A DNA stretch of 30,542 nt, from the IMG/VR virus record IMGVR_UViG_3300031576_000233, positions 1 through 30,542 of that record; one strand, written 5' to 3'. This stretch comes from a virus. How positions within the stretch are numbered: position 1 is the first letter of the stretch; each line of letters begins with the position of its first letter. The position numbers and the translations under genes are program-made. Below the pieces are notes generated by a model, which was not told the DNA's origin, searched no databases, and worked only from the letters and a program-made list of their open reading frames with translations. Below, one piece after another: positions 6,252 to 13,458 of the stretch.

Positions 6252-7808
6252 ATGTCGGAAATTTCTGCAGGATCGCGCGCCGCGACCGATGTCGCCGCGC
6301 TGCTGCGAGCTCGTAACCCTCTGCTGTGGATCGTGACGTGCGAAGAGGCGCGCGTCGAGCGCTTGCTTGTCGAGTCGGCGCAAGCCGCGCAATACGACCC
6401 GCGTTTTTGGGATTGCGCGACCGGCATTTCCAACTTTGCGGGCGAGCCGCGCGAGTCCGGCGCGAGCTGCACAGACCCGGCCGAAGTGTTGCGCGTGATT
6501 CGCGACAGCACGGCGCGGCAACTTTGGGTGCTGCGCGATATGCCGGCCTGGCTGCGTGACCCTTCGGTCCTGCGCTCGTTGCGTTCCCTGGCGCGATCGC
6601 TGCCCATGGCGTCGCGCGAAGAGGCGCGCGCGGTCATCCTTCTGACGCCTTCGGCGGAGATTCCTCCCGAGCTCGCCGGCCATGCGATTGTCCTGGAGTG
6701 GCCGCTGCCGGATCGCATGGAAATCGGCGCCATCCTTGACGCCGCAATTTCCGCGCTGCCCGAGGATCTGCGCGACCAGGCGGCGCAGAACGGTGCGCGC
6801 GACGCGGCGATTGATGCCGCTGTCGGGCTCACCGCCGAAGAGGCGCAATCGTGTTACGCGAAGTCGCTGGTCAGTACGCGGCGCATAGAACCTGCCGTCG
6901 TCGCCCAGGAAAAAAAGCGGGTGATCGCGCGGGAAAAAGTGCTCGAGTGGTTCGACCCCCTGCCGGGCGGGCTGGATGCGGTTGGCGGGCTGGATGCGCT
7001 CAAGGGTTGGCTGATGGGCCGGCGCGCCGCGTTTGGGCCGCGCGCTCGGGCCTACGGCCTGCCGGCGCCGAAAGGTTGCCTCCTGGTCGGCGTGCCGGGT
7101 TGCGGGAAGTCACTCACCGCGAAGGCGATCGCCACCGCCTGGGCTATGCCGCTGCTGCGTCTCGATATGGGCGCCCTCAAATCCAAGTGGGTAGGCGAGT
7201 CCGAGGGAAACATCCGCAAGGCGCTCAAGGTCGCGGAAGCGGTCGCCCCGTGTGTGCTATGGGTCGATGAGATTGAAAAGGCGCTCGCAGGCGCAACGCA
7301 AGGCGCGGCCGATGGCGGCGTATCCGGGGACGCGCTGGGCGCGGTGCTGTCCTGGATGCAGGATCGCGCGGGTTCCGTGTTCGTGGTCGCCACCGCAAAC
7401 GATGTTTCTGCGCTGCCCCCTGAACTGCTGCGCAAGGGCCGGTTTGACGAGTTGTTTTTCATCGACCTGCCGAACCGCGCCGAGCGCGTAGAGATTGCGC
7501 GGGCCTCGCTCAAATCCTACGGCCGCGCGGTCGACATCGACCTCGGCGCGGTCGCTGATGCCACTGCGGATTTTACCGGCGCAGAAATCGCGGCGCTGGT
7601 GCCCGATGCGCTCTTCGTCGCTTTTGCGGACGCGGAGCGCGCCATCGTGTCGGGCGACTTGGTGAAGGCGGCGGGCGCTACGGTGCCACTCGCGCGGACG
7701 GCAACGGAGAAAATTGCGACGCTGCGCACGTGGGCGAAAGGGCGCGCGCGGCCGGCTACAACGCCGGGCGCGAGCAATGTGCAGAGCGGCCGCAAGTTGG
7801 ATGTTTGA
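6252..7808 (+). CDS. Ycf46-like AAA+ ATPase
   Basis: A 518-residue protein matching Ycf46, a AAA+ family first known from plastids and cyanobacteria. The N-terminal ~230 residues have the Ycf46 pattern (LLRARNPLLWIVTCEEARVE, then FWDCATG, LWVLRDMPAWL and PPELAGHAIVLEWPLP). The linker VLEWFDPLPGGLDAVGGLDA leads to the ATPase core. Walker A GVPGCGKS lies at about 280-287, Walker B LWVDEIEKA at about 336-344, sensor 1 VVATAND near 380, and the arginine-finger segment LRKGRFDELFF near 393-403. GGGAG precedes the ATG. It probably remodels a protein or nucleoprotein complex. The downstream gene is a likely partner. Catalytic residues look intact. Confidence 0.88.
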   Translation: MSEISAGSRAATDVAALLRARNPLLWIVTCEEARVERLLVESAQAAQYDPRFWDCATGISNFAGEPRESGASCTDPAEVLRVIRDSTARQLWVLRDMPAWLRDPSVLRSLRSLARSLPMASREEARAVILLTPSAEIPPELAGHAIVLEWPLPDRMEIGAILDAAISALPEDLRDQAAQNGARDAAIDAAVGLTAEEAQSCYAKSLVSTRRIEPAVVAQEKKRVIAREKVLEWFDPLPGGLDAVGGLDALKGWLMGRRAAFGPRARAYGLPAPKGCLLVGVPGCGKSLTAKAIATAWAMPLLRLDMGALKSKWVGESEGNIRKALKVAEAVAPCVLWVDEIEKALAGATQGAADGGVSGDALGAVLSWMQDRAGSVFVVATANDVSALPPELLRKGRFDELFFIDLPNRAERVEIARASLKSYGRAVDIDLGAVADATADFTGAEIAALVPDALFVAFADAERAIVSGDLVKAAGATVPLARTATEKIATLRTWAKGRARPATTPGASNVQSGRKLDV

Positions 7809-7830
7809 TCAATCAAAAGGAGATGCAGCC

Positions 7831-8694
7831 ATGAGAATCAGTGTCCTGAAACCCGGCCTGCTGGTGTCGCTGAAGACTAGCGTTGCCGGCGCCGTGAAGT
7901 ACCAGCGCACGGAGCTCGAGGCCGAGCACGTTGACCAAGACGGCGCCAGCGTGGCGCGATGGGAAACTACGCGCGAAATCCCCGACCCGGCGGAATTCGA
8001 CCGCGCGACGAAAGCGCGCAGCGCTGCCCGCGCGGTGATCGCAGGAACCTGTTGCGCGTCGTCGTTCGGCCTGCTCTGCCCCACCGAAAAAGAGGGCGAG
8101 CTCCAGGCGGCCATGACCGCGGCGCAAAAGCTGGTAAACGATTTCAACATCACCGCGAAGCGCTCGCGGATCGACGTTTACGTCCTGATCGGGCGCGTAG
8201 CGGACAACGATGTCGAAGCGGCGCGCGCGATCGGCGCGGAGTTGCGCGAGTTGGTGGAACTCATGCAGGCGGGAATCAAGGCGGCGGATCCTGATGCCAT
8301 CCGCGACGCGGCGAACCGGGCGCGCGCCCTCGGCGGCATGCTCTCCGAGGATGCGGGGCGCAAGGTTAGCGAAGCCATCACCCAGGCGCGCAAGGTCGCC
8401 CGCGAGCTCGTCAAGCGCGTGCAGGGCGCCGGGGAACAGGCGGCGGTAGTCGTCTCTCAGTGCAACGTCGAAGCCATCGAGCGCGCACGCTTCGCGTTCC
8501 TCGATCTGGAGAAGTCGGACGCACCCGCGCCCGAGTCTGTGCCTGTGCCGGCGCGCGGCATTGACCTGCCGGCGCCGGGCGAAGCGTTCGCGCCGCCGGA
8601 TATGCGCGCCGCAGCGCCGCCGGATATGCGCGCCGCAGCGCCGCCGGATATGCGCGCCGCAGCGCCGCAGTCGAAGCTGCAGCTTGAGCTGTAG
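7831..8694 (+). CDS. Helical partner protein of the AAA+ ATPase with C-terminal PPDMRAAA repeats
   Basis: The ATG at 7831 has AAAGGAGA just upstream. An open frame further upstream overlaps the ATPase gene and is ignored. The 287-residue protein starts MRISVLKPGLLVSLKTSVAG, a beta-type N-terminal domain. A long helical section follows (about 60-240), with acidic and basic heptads that may form a coiled coil. A proline/alanine tail carries three exact copies of PPDMRAAA and ends QSKLQLEL. Tight spacing (22 bases) after the ATPase suggests an adaptor or substrate. The family is not recognised with certainty. Confidence 0.65.
   Translation: MRISVLKPGLLVSLKTSVAGAVKYQRTELEAEHVDQDGASVARWETTREIPDPAEFDRATKARSAARAVIAGTCCASSFGLLCPTEKEGELQAAMTAAQKLVNDFNITAKRSRIDVYVLIGRVADNDVEAARAIGAELRELVELMQAGIKAADPDAIRDAANRARALGGMLSEDAGRKVSEAITQARKVARELVKRVQGAGEQAAVVVSQCNVEAIERARFAFLDLEKSDAPAPESVPVPARGIDLPAPGEAFAPPDMRAAAPPDMRAAAPPDMRAAAPQSKLQLEL
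8591..8670 (+). repeat. Three perfect 24-bp tandem repeats plus a partial fourth
   Basis: Copies at 8591-8614, 8615-8638 and 8639-8662, and an 8-base partial copy at 8663-8670. The unit is in frame and encodes PPDMRAAA. Perfect identity suggests recent slippage expansion and probable length variation between related phages. Confidence 0.92.
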
Positions 8695-8702
8695 GGGGCG
8701 CC

Positions 8703-8861
8703 ATGAGAAAAACCCTCGCAGCTCTAACCGGTTTCGCGCCGTTCGCCGCCTTGGCGCACCCTGGACATGGGCTCGACCTAGTGCACGCGCCAGGCGAGTT
8801 CTACGCCCTGGTGGCGGTGGCGATCGTCCTGGGTTCGCTGCTCGCCGGGCGGCGGCCATGA
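8703..8861 (+). CDS. 52-aa membrane protein with signal peptide and HPGHG motif
   Basis: Starts MRKTLAALTGFAPFAALAHP. A signal-like hydrophobic stretch ends at ALA, followed by HPGHG and a second hydrophobic segment FYALVAVAIVLGSLLAG before a basic RRP end. Small AHPGH proteins of this shape are common in proteobacterial chromosomes, so a host origin is likely. Position after the ATPase and partner genes and before a terminator suggests it anchors or works with them at the membrane. A holin or spanin role is possible but nothing specific supports it. It overlaps the next gene by four bases. Confidence 0.6.
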   Translation: MRKTLAALTGFAPFAALAHPGHGLDLVHAPGEFYALVAVAIVLGSLLAGRRP

Positions 8862-9061
8862 CTCGCAAACGGGTCTCAAGGTCGCGCCTAAACGCAGTGG
8901 CGCTGGCTCTATCCCTGGCCAGAATGGAACTGGCCTGCGTTGAGCGCCGCGCCGGCGCGTATGCGGCGCAAGCGGCACTCGCGCAAGCGCAGCTCAACAG
9001 CATCCCGGCTTGGGTGCTCTACCTGGTCGCGGGATGGCGCGACATGCACACCAAGCGGTAG
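8858..9061 (+). CDS. Hypothetical basic protein, 67 aa
   Basis: ATG at 8858 overlaps the preceding stop (ATGA). The sequence begins MTRKRVSRSRLNAVALALSL, continues through an alanine/glutamine helix (AYAAQAALAQAQL) and ends WVLYLVAGWRDMHTKR. The short hydrophobic patch near the C-terminus may be membrane-associated. It is the last gene before a strong terminator. Function unknown. Confidence 0.5.
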   Translation: MTRKRVSRSRLNAVALALSLARMELACVERRAGAYAAQAALAQAQLNSIPAWVLYLVAGWRDMHTKR

Positions 9062-9107
9062 ACTCTCGATTCTCCCGCCGTGCGGCCAGTTAGGCGCGCG
9101 GCTTTCA

Positions 9108-9141
9108 GGCCCGGGCACCCCCTACAGCCCGGGCCTTTTTT
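9108..9141 (+). terminator. Rho-independent terminator
   Basis: A perfect 9-bp stem, GGCCCGGGC (9108-9116) with GCCCGGGCC (9127-9135), a 10-base loop, then six Ts (9136-9141). It lies 46 bases after the last gene of the ATPase operon and ends that transcript. Confidence 0.9.
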
Positions 9142-9147
9142 GGCTAT

Positions 9148-9176
9148 TTGCGCCGCGACCGCGGTCGGGCGATACT
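9148..9176 (+). promoter_or_regulatory. Promoter with a palindrome in its spacer
   Basis: TTGCGC (9148-9153), 17-base spacer, GATACT (9171-9176), immediately after the terminator and 33 bases before the next gene. The spacer contains the perfect 12-base palindrome CGACCGCGGTCG, a natural position for a repressor site. Confidence 0.5.
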
Positions 9177-9209
9177 TGTCAGGCAGTTCAACCCATCAAG
9201 GAGTCGATC

Positions 9210-9380
9210 ATGCCCAAAGGCAACCCCAGCGGATACCAGACGAAGAACAGCCCTGCCACCGTGCACCAGACTGCGCCCGTGGAACGCGGCGAGCGCAAGG
9301 ACCCGCCCAAGGGCGCACAGCAGCCTGGCGCCGGCATGAAGAACGCGCAGACCAGGAACAGCCGCCCGAACCGCGCATGA
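9210..9380 (+). CDS. Hypothetical protein, 56 aa, disordered
   Basis: Starts MPKGNPSGYQTKNSPATVHQ with AAGGAG at 9198-9203. The whole protein is rich in Pro, Gly, Gln, Lys and Asn (GAQQPGAGMKNAQTRNSRPN) and is probably unstructured. It may be a small accessory or virion-binding peptide. It overlaps the next gene by four bases and is first in the transcript from the 9148 promoter. Confidence 0.55.
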   Translation: MPKGNPSGYQTKNSPATVHQTAPVERGERKDPPKGAQQPGAGMKNAQTRNSRPNRA

Positions 9381-9754
9381 CTTCCGCCCCGCTGCTTGGG
9401 GCGGGCGGCAAGCTGCTGAGCTCGAGGCAACCCAGCGCGCCGATCGCGCGCGCCCAGCTGTGCCCATTCCCGCAGCTCGCCGGCGTCGTCCTGGTGCGCA
9501 TCCGGTCGGCACAGGGCGCACCCCCTGAAGCCTGGCGCCTCATCCTCGCCCAACGCATGGGCATCGGCCCGGAAGGCGTAGCGTTGAACCTCGACCTGCT
9601 GCGCGGCGCCAAGGGCCGCGACGTGGCGCACACCCTGCGCGAGCTCGCCCGCGGCCTGGACGCGATGGTCGATGCGGCCGAAGCCGCCCAGGCGGCCGTC
9701 CAAGCCTCGCCCGATGTTCAGCCCACCGCAGAACAGCCCCAAGCCAAGGCGTAG
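9377..9754 (+). CDS. Hypothetical protein, 125 aa
   Basis: Coupled to the previous gene (ATGA). The middle has QLAGVVLVRIRSAQGAPPEA followed by alternating strand/helix and a helical C-terminus (ELARGLDAMVDAAEAAQAA). The last part overlaps the start region of the small-terminase gene. No domain recognised. Confidence 0.5.
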   Translation: MTSAPLLGAGGKLLSSRQPSAPIARAQLCPFPQLAGVVLVRIRSAQGAPPEAWRLILAQRMGIGPEGVALNLDLLRGAKGRDVAHTLRELARGLDAMVDAAEAAQAAVQASPDVQPTAEQPQAKA

Positions 9755-10499
9755 GCGGCTCCAGGGCAGCGCTGCCACCGCCGGCCAGCCTACCCCACGC
9801 CCCAGCCCCCAGGCAGCGCCAGCGCGGCCCACGCCGCGCGTCTCGCCACCATCGAGTCCACCACCAGCAGACCCTGCACCAGAAACCCGGGAAGACTCGC
9901 CCGCTCTGGCCTTGCTCTCCGACCCAGGTGCAGGTGCACCCCAAACCGCGCTCTACGACCTCCGCCCACAGTTCGACGCCCCAACCCCGCAATTGCCTCC
10001 CGAGCTCGCCGACCCGCTCAACGCCCGCGAGCTGCGCACCGTCTGGCTGATGGTCGCCGGCCGGACCTACGCCCAAGCCCTGGACGAGTGCAACATCCCA
10101 CCACGCGCCGCCCTCCGCGACTCAGGTCCGCCGCCGTACGTCAGGGCTGCAGTGGACGAACTGATTAGACAGGTGGCAGCTAGTTGCGCAATCTCGCGAA
10201 CGTGGATTTTGATCAACTTGGTCGCGATCTATAGGCGGGCCTCGATGGGCGAGCCAGTCGTGGACCGCCGCGGCGCGCGCACAGGAGAGTGGCGCTTCGA
10301 CGGTTCCACCGCAGTCAAGTGCTTGGAATTGCTTGGAAATCAGGCAGGTATGTTTGGTAAGCGAGTGGTGCACGACGTACCCAACGAGGTCCGTGATCTG
10401 ATGCGAGCTGTCGCAGCTCGAGGTCGACCGGCCCTGGGTGCACATGGCCGGCCGCGCCTTGTCGGATCCGATGATGCAACGCCGCAAACAGCCGATTAA
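9714..10499 (+). CDS. Probable terminase small subunit
   Basis: Residues after a long Pro/Ala-rich N-terminal stretch read PELADPLNARELRTVWLMVA (an HTH-like start), then YVRAAVDELIRQVAASCAIS, TWILINLVAIYRRA and STAVKCLELLGNQAGMFGKR. This order (DNA-binding helix, then KxLELLGxxxGMF) is the hallmark of small terminase subunits, which select the genome end for packaging. The start is uncertain: ATGs at 9672, 9687 and 9714 are all in frame. 9714 gives the shortest overlap. The large subunit gene lies about 5.5 kb downstream, an unusual separation. The proline-rich N-terminus is longer than typical. Confidence 0.75.
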   Translation: MFSPPQNSPKPRRRRLQGSAATAGQPTPRPSPQAAPARPTPRVSPPSSPPPADPAPETREDSPALALLSDPGAGAPQTALYDLRPQFDAPTPQLPPELADPLNARELRTVWLMVAGRTYAQALDECNIPPRAALRDSGPPPYVRAAVDELIRQVAASCAISRTWILINLVAIYRRASMGEPVVDRRGARTGEWRFDGSTAVKCLELLGNQAGMFGKRVVHDVPNEVRDLMRAVAARGRPALGAHGRPRLVGSDDATPQTAD

Positions 10500-10996
10500 C
10501 CTCGAAGTCACGCGAGCGAATGAGCGTAAGCGCATGATCGCCCTCAATTGGTGCAGTGCAATGTCAATCAAGCGCCATTATGTTAAACCGGCTAACTCGT
10601 TGACTATCCAGAACATAGTGCCGGATCGCTGCACCAAGCCTGTGGCGCCACGTGCCAGGCACGCGGCCCATGCCTGCAAGCGAGGCCCTGGAGCTTCGCT
10701 GGTGCAAGCGCTCGCTCACGCTGCACGACCGCGCGCGCGTGGCGAGCCGTGGCCTGCTGGGTGGGGGTGGGGGCAGTCGCCACGCCACGCCCCACACCGG
10801 CCCGCGCGATTCAGTACCGTCCCTATCCCCACCGCGCCCCGTTTTCCAGATCTTCAACCGGTGGCCTTTGAGACGGTACCGGTGGAATTTTTTCGCCACG
10901 TTTTGACGAATTTGACATGTGGTCTCGCGTGGCGTCGAGCGCGAGCTCGGCGCAGGGTTGTAGGCCGGTAGCACTGCAAGGTGCTGAACAGCAGCC

Positions 10997-11010
10997 CGGT
11001 GCTAGCACCG
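10997..11010. repeat. Perfect 14-bp palindrome
   Basis: CGGTGCTAGCACCG is its own reverse complement. It is a candidate protein-binding or strand-opening site 15 bases before the hexamer array. Confidence 0.8.
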
Positions 11011-11024
11011 TAACCCCCGTGAAG

Positions 11025-11060
11025 TTGAGCCTGAGCTTGAGTCTGAGCCTGAGCTTGAGA
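11025..11060 (+). repeat. Six tandem YTGAGN hexamers
   Basis: In order: TTGAGC, CTGAGC, TTGAGT, CTGAGC, CTGAGC, TTGAGA, with a partial TGAG after them. They lie between the palindrome and the 9-bp repeats. Confidence 0.85.
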
Positions 11061-11083
11061 TGAGTGGCCCAGCCATGACTAAC

Positions 11084-11128
11084 AGGCCAAGTAGGCCAAG
11101 TAGGCCAAGCCGGTCAAATAGGTCAACA
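11084..11128 (+). repeat. Five 9-bp iteron-like repeats
   Basis: AGGCCAAGT, AGGCCAAGT, AGGCCAAGC, CGGTCAAAT, AGGTCAACA, directly adjoining. The first three differ by one base and the last two are diverged. Spacing of exactly 9 bp places all copies in regular helical register, as in plasmid and phage replication origins. Confidence 0.8.
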
Positions 11129-11156
11129 TGTCCATGGACGTTCAATGACATCCAAT

Positions 11157-11185
11157 TTGACAAGAACTATCAACACCACGATGAT
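11157..11185 (+). promoter_or_regulatory. Promoter with perfect -35 just before the SSB-like gene
   Basis: TTGACA (11157-11162), 17-base spacer, GATGAT (11180-11185). A start point six to eight bases downstream would fall at or beside the ATG at 11193, so the message may have little or no leader. Confidence 0.45.
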
Positions 11186-11192
11186 CGCCTTC

Positions 11193-11540
11193 ATGCTGGA
11201 CGTGCTGATCGGTGGGGTGATGATCAAAGACCCGGTGTCGCGGGTAGGGAAAAGTGGGAAGGAGTACGCGACGTTTTTCGTGCGGGCGCCGTGTGATGGA
11301 GAGGATGCAGTGTTGGTGTCGGCGATCGTGTTTTCCCCGGAGCCTGTTGCGCAGGTGCTAGCGCTGGGCAAGGGAGACGCGGTATCGTTCGCGGGGTCCG
11401 CCAAGTTGACGAATTGGACGAAAGCTGATGGCAGCGTGCATCATGGAATCGGCGTCACCGTGTCGCAGATATTGAGCTCGTACCACGTCCAGAAAAAACG
11501 CCGGGTGATGGCTGGCGCTGAACAACAAGAGGAGGGCTGA
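11193..11540 (+). CDS. SSB-like single-stranded DNA-binding protein
   Basis: From the ATG at 11193 the protein begins MLDVLIGGVMIKDPVSRVGK, the standard start of short phage/prophage SSB-type OB-fold proteins (xxLIxGxLxxxPxxRTGKxG). It continues EYATFFVRAP, VLVSAIVF, LGKGDAVSFAGSAKLTNWTK and ends in a basic tail. Length 115, shorter than bacterial SSB, without the acidic SSB C-terminal tip. No Shine-Dalgarno is visible. In-frame ATGs at 11145 and 11181 are possible but the family start favours 11193. It would protect single strands at the adjacent candidate origin. Confidence 0.72.
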   Translation: MLDVLIGGVMIKDPVSRVGKSGKEYATFFVRAPCDGEDAVLVSAIVFSPEPVAQVLALGKGDAVSFAGSAKLTNWTKADGSVHHGIGVTVSQILSSYHVQKKRRVMAGAEQQEEG

Positions 11541-11544
11541 CTCT

Positions 11545-12351
11545 ATGTTCGCCAAGTTGTTCCAGTCGATGTACGACGGCACACTGGGCACAAGGGGGCC
11601 GTGGGAAGCCCTGGTGACCTTCCAGCAAATGCTCATCCTCGCGGATCGCTTCGGGGATGTCGACATGACCATCGAAGTGATTCAGCGGCGAACACAAATC
11701 CCGCTCGAAATCCTGACACGCGGCGTGGAGGAACTGCTCAAGCCGGATCCAGACAGCCGAGACACCAGCGAGCGAGGCAGGAGAATCGTGCCGCTGGAAG
11801 ACAGCAGATCATGGGGCTGGCACATCGTGAACTACGGCCGGTACTCTCAAATCCGCAGCGCGGAAGAGCGCCGGGAGTACAAGGCGAACTGGTACCGGGA
11901 ACAAAAAGCCGGGAAGACCACCACCCAGGAACCAAAGCCGGCCACGCCGACGAAAGAAAAAGGCAACGGCGAGGATAAGGAGGTTTCCGGCGCCGCGGTG
12001 TGGGTAGCCTACGAAACCGCCTACCGTGCGCGCTGGGGAGTTGCCCCCGCACGAAACGCGAAGACCAACGCGCTGTGCAAACGCTTCGCCGGCACGTTGC
12101 CAGCTGCAGAAGCGCCGCTGGTCATACGGTTTTTCCTGCAATCCAACCGAGGCCTGTACGTCGCCGCGAAGCACGACCTCGCGCTCGCTCTGCGGGACGC
12201 GCAGGCGTTGCGCACCGAGTGGATGCGGGGCGAACACGGCACCGACGCCGGTGCGCGCCAGGGCGATCGCACCGCGGCGCGCTACGAAGCATTTCGCCCC
12301 ATGATCGAAGAAGCAAATCAACGCGAAGGAGGAGAAAATGGCAAAGGATGA
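11545..12351 (+). CDS. Phage replication initiation/organiser protein
   Basis: A 268-residue protein. The N-terminal ~100 residues (MFAKLFQSMYDGTLGTRGPW, then TIEVIQRRTQIPLEILTRGV) resemble a winged-helix replisome-organiser domain. A charged linker (about 115-150) follows. The C-terminal domain WVAYETAYRARWGVAPARNA, then FFLQSNRGLYVAAKHDLALA and LRTEWMRG, is a module I know from proteobacterial phage replication proteins. It likely binds the origin and recruits helicase. It starts four bases after the SSB stop and overlaps the next gene by 14 bases. Confidence 0.72.
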   Translation: MFAKLFQSMYDGTLGTRGPWEALVTFQQMLILADRFGDVDMTIEVIQRRTQIPLEILTRGVEELLKPDPDSRDTSERGRRIVPLEDSRSWGWHIVNYGRYSQIRSAEERREYKANWYREQKAGKTTTQEPKPATPTKEKGNGEDKEVSGAAVWVAYETAYRARWGVAPARNAKTNALCKRFAGTLPAAEAPLVIRFFLQSNRGLYVAAKHDLALALRDAQALRTEWMRGEHGTDAGARQGDRTAARYEAFRPMIEEANQREGGENGKG

Positions 12352-12634
12352 TGGTGGGCCGGCTTTCCCGATCGCGAACGAAACCGGCATGCACCGGTGG
12401 GCGTTGGCGAACAGGGCGGACGAGACCGAGGAATCCTACATTGCGGCCTACGCTATCGCTGCCTCCGGCATGAGCCTGCGCGATCACTTCGCCGGGGAGG
12501 CCATTCCCATCGTGTTCGCACAACTCGACTCTACCAATCCCCTCGCCACACAAAATCGACCATTGCAAGTGCTCGCCGCGAAGATCTGCTACGAAATCGC
12601 CGACGCCATGCTCGCGGAGCGACGCCGTGAATGA
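12338..12634 (+). CDS. Conserved GGPAFP phage protein, 98 aa
   Basis: Starts MAKDDGGPAFPIANETGMHR with AAGGAGGAG upstream. The sequence GGPAFP then GMSLRDHFAGEAI, and a final YEIADAMLAER, is the signature of a very widespread phage/prophage protein of unknown function. Its copy number in phages is high but no biochemistry is assigned. It overlaps genes on both sides in the replication block. Confidence 0.8.
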   Translation: MAKDDGGPAFPIANETGMHRWALANRADETEESYIAAYAIAASGMSLRDHFAGEAIPIVFAQLDSTNPLATQNRPLQVLAAKICYEIADAMLAERRRE

Positions 12635-12878
12635 CCTCCAAGAACTCCCAGCGATGTCGAATGAGCAATTTGCGCTTGCGATTCTGGCGGCCGAGGGGAA
12701 AATTTCCGATGCAGTAAAAGGCGAGGCTGTGGCCGTGGTGATAGCGGCCTTGACCAGCATTCTTGGAAAAGCACTCGCCGTGTACGCAAGAAAAAACCAA
12801 CTGGAATCGGCGATTGAAATTGCCATCGTTGGTATGCGTGAATCGGCCGCCACCGAGCTGGAGGGCGGTCATGCCTAG
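12627..12878 (+). CDS. Hypothetical protein, 83 aa
   Basis: Overlaps the GGPAFP gene by eight bases and the next gene by eight. Composition is helical (MNDLQELPAMSNEQFALAIL, then a long valine/alanine helix EAVAVVIAALTSILGKALAV). The hydrophobic stretch could be a membrane helix or a packed core. No domain recognised. Confidence 0.55.
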   Translation: MNDLQELPAMSNEQFALAILAAEGKISDAVKGEAVAVVIAALTSILGKALAVYARKNQLESAIEIAIVGMRESAATELEGGHA

Positions 12879-13458
12879 CCGTCGCCTGCTCGAGGCTGTA
12901 GCCGTGTGCTGCGAGCTCACGGGCACCGACCTGTCCACGGGCGCGGCGCGCGCGCTCACCGCCGATCTGTCGCAATACCCGGAGGATCAGGTGCTCGGCG
13001 CGCTGCAGCGCTGCCGGCGGGAGTTGCGTTCGCGCCTCACCCTCGCTGACATACTTTCTCGCCTGGACGATGGTCGCCCGGCGCCGGAAGAGGCGTGGTC
13101 CATGGTGCCGCGCGCCGAGGATGCGAGCTGCTTCTGGACGAGCGAAATGCGCGAAGCGTTCTTCGTCGCCTACCCGCTGGTAAAAGAAGGTGAACTGGTG
13201 CAGGCCCGCATGGCGTTCTTGGAGGCTTACCGCGGCAAGGTGCAGTTGGCGCGCGACGCCTCACTCCCGGTGAAGTGGGAGTTTTCCCCAGGGCACAGCA
13301 AAGACGGTCGCGAGCTCGCGCTGCTCGACGCAGTGGAAAAAGGCCGGCTCAGCGTCACCGACGCCGCCAACCTTCTCCCGAACCACCGTGAGGACGTGGT
13401 GTTGACCGCGCGCCTCCTCGCGCTCGCCAAGCGCGCGCTCCCGGCACTCCCGCGATGA
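12871..13458 (+). CDS. Conserved phage hypothetical protein, 195 aa
   Basis: Starts MPSRRLLEAVAVCCELTGTD. Sequence features such as LSQYPEDQVLGALQRCRREL, LTLADILSRLDDGRPAPEEA and MVPRAEDASCFWTSEM match a protein often found beside replication genes in proteobacterial phages. Its role is usually unstated and it may assist replication loading. The start at 12871 overlaps the preceding gene by eight bases and the stop overlaps the protease ATG. Confidence 0.7.
   Translation: MPSRRLLEAVAVCCELTGTDLSTGAARALTADLSQYPEDQVLGALQRCRRELRSRLTLADILSRLDDGRPAPEEAWSMVPRAEDASCFWTSEMREAFFVAYPLVKEGELVQARMAFLEAYRGKVQLARDASLPVKWEFSPGHSKDGRELALLDAVEKGRLSVTDAANLLPNHREDVVLTARLLALAKRALPALPR

Larger units (their letters stand above)
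10500..11180. other. Gene-poor region, candidate replication origin
   Basis: About 680 bases with no convincing gene. Open frames here (for example 10438-10971 plus, 10564-10974 minus) have unnatural composition and no ribosome sites. It contains a G-rich tract GGGTGGGGGTGGGGG (10759-10773), a 14-bp palindrome (10997-11010), six tandem hexamers (11025-11060) and five 9-bp repeats (11084-11128). It lies directly upstream of SSB-like and replication-initiator-like genes, where phage origins often sit. Origin function is inferred. Confidence 0.5.

Noticed and set aside
7813-9003. 396-codon minus-strand frame opposite the ATPase operon
   Set aside because: High-GC antisense shadow of 7831-9061; arginine/alanine-rich with no domain.
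10759-10773. G-rich tract as a G-quadruplex element
   Set aside because: Only three G runs are distinct; formation would need splitting a five-G run, too weak to list.
10438-10971. Long plus-strand frame after the small terminase
   Set aside because: No ribosome site, unnatural composition (Arg/Pro/Ala runs), overlaps the terminase end; treated as noncoding.
10564-10974. Minus-strand frame in the gene-poor region
   Set aside because: Proline/arginine-rich antisense-like translation without a start signal.
11025-11128. Repeats as a CRISPR array
   Set aside because: Units are 6 and 9 bp, directly adjoining, with no spacers.
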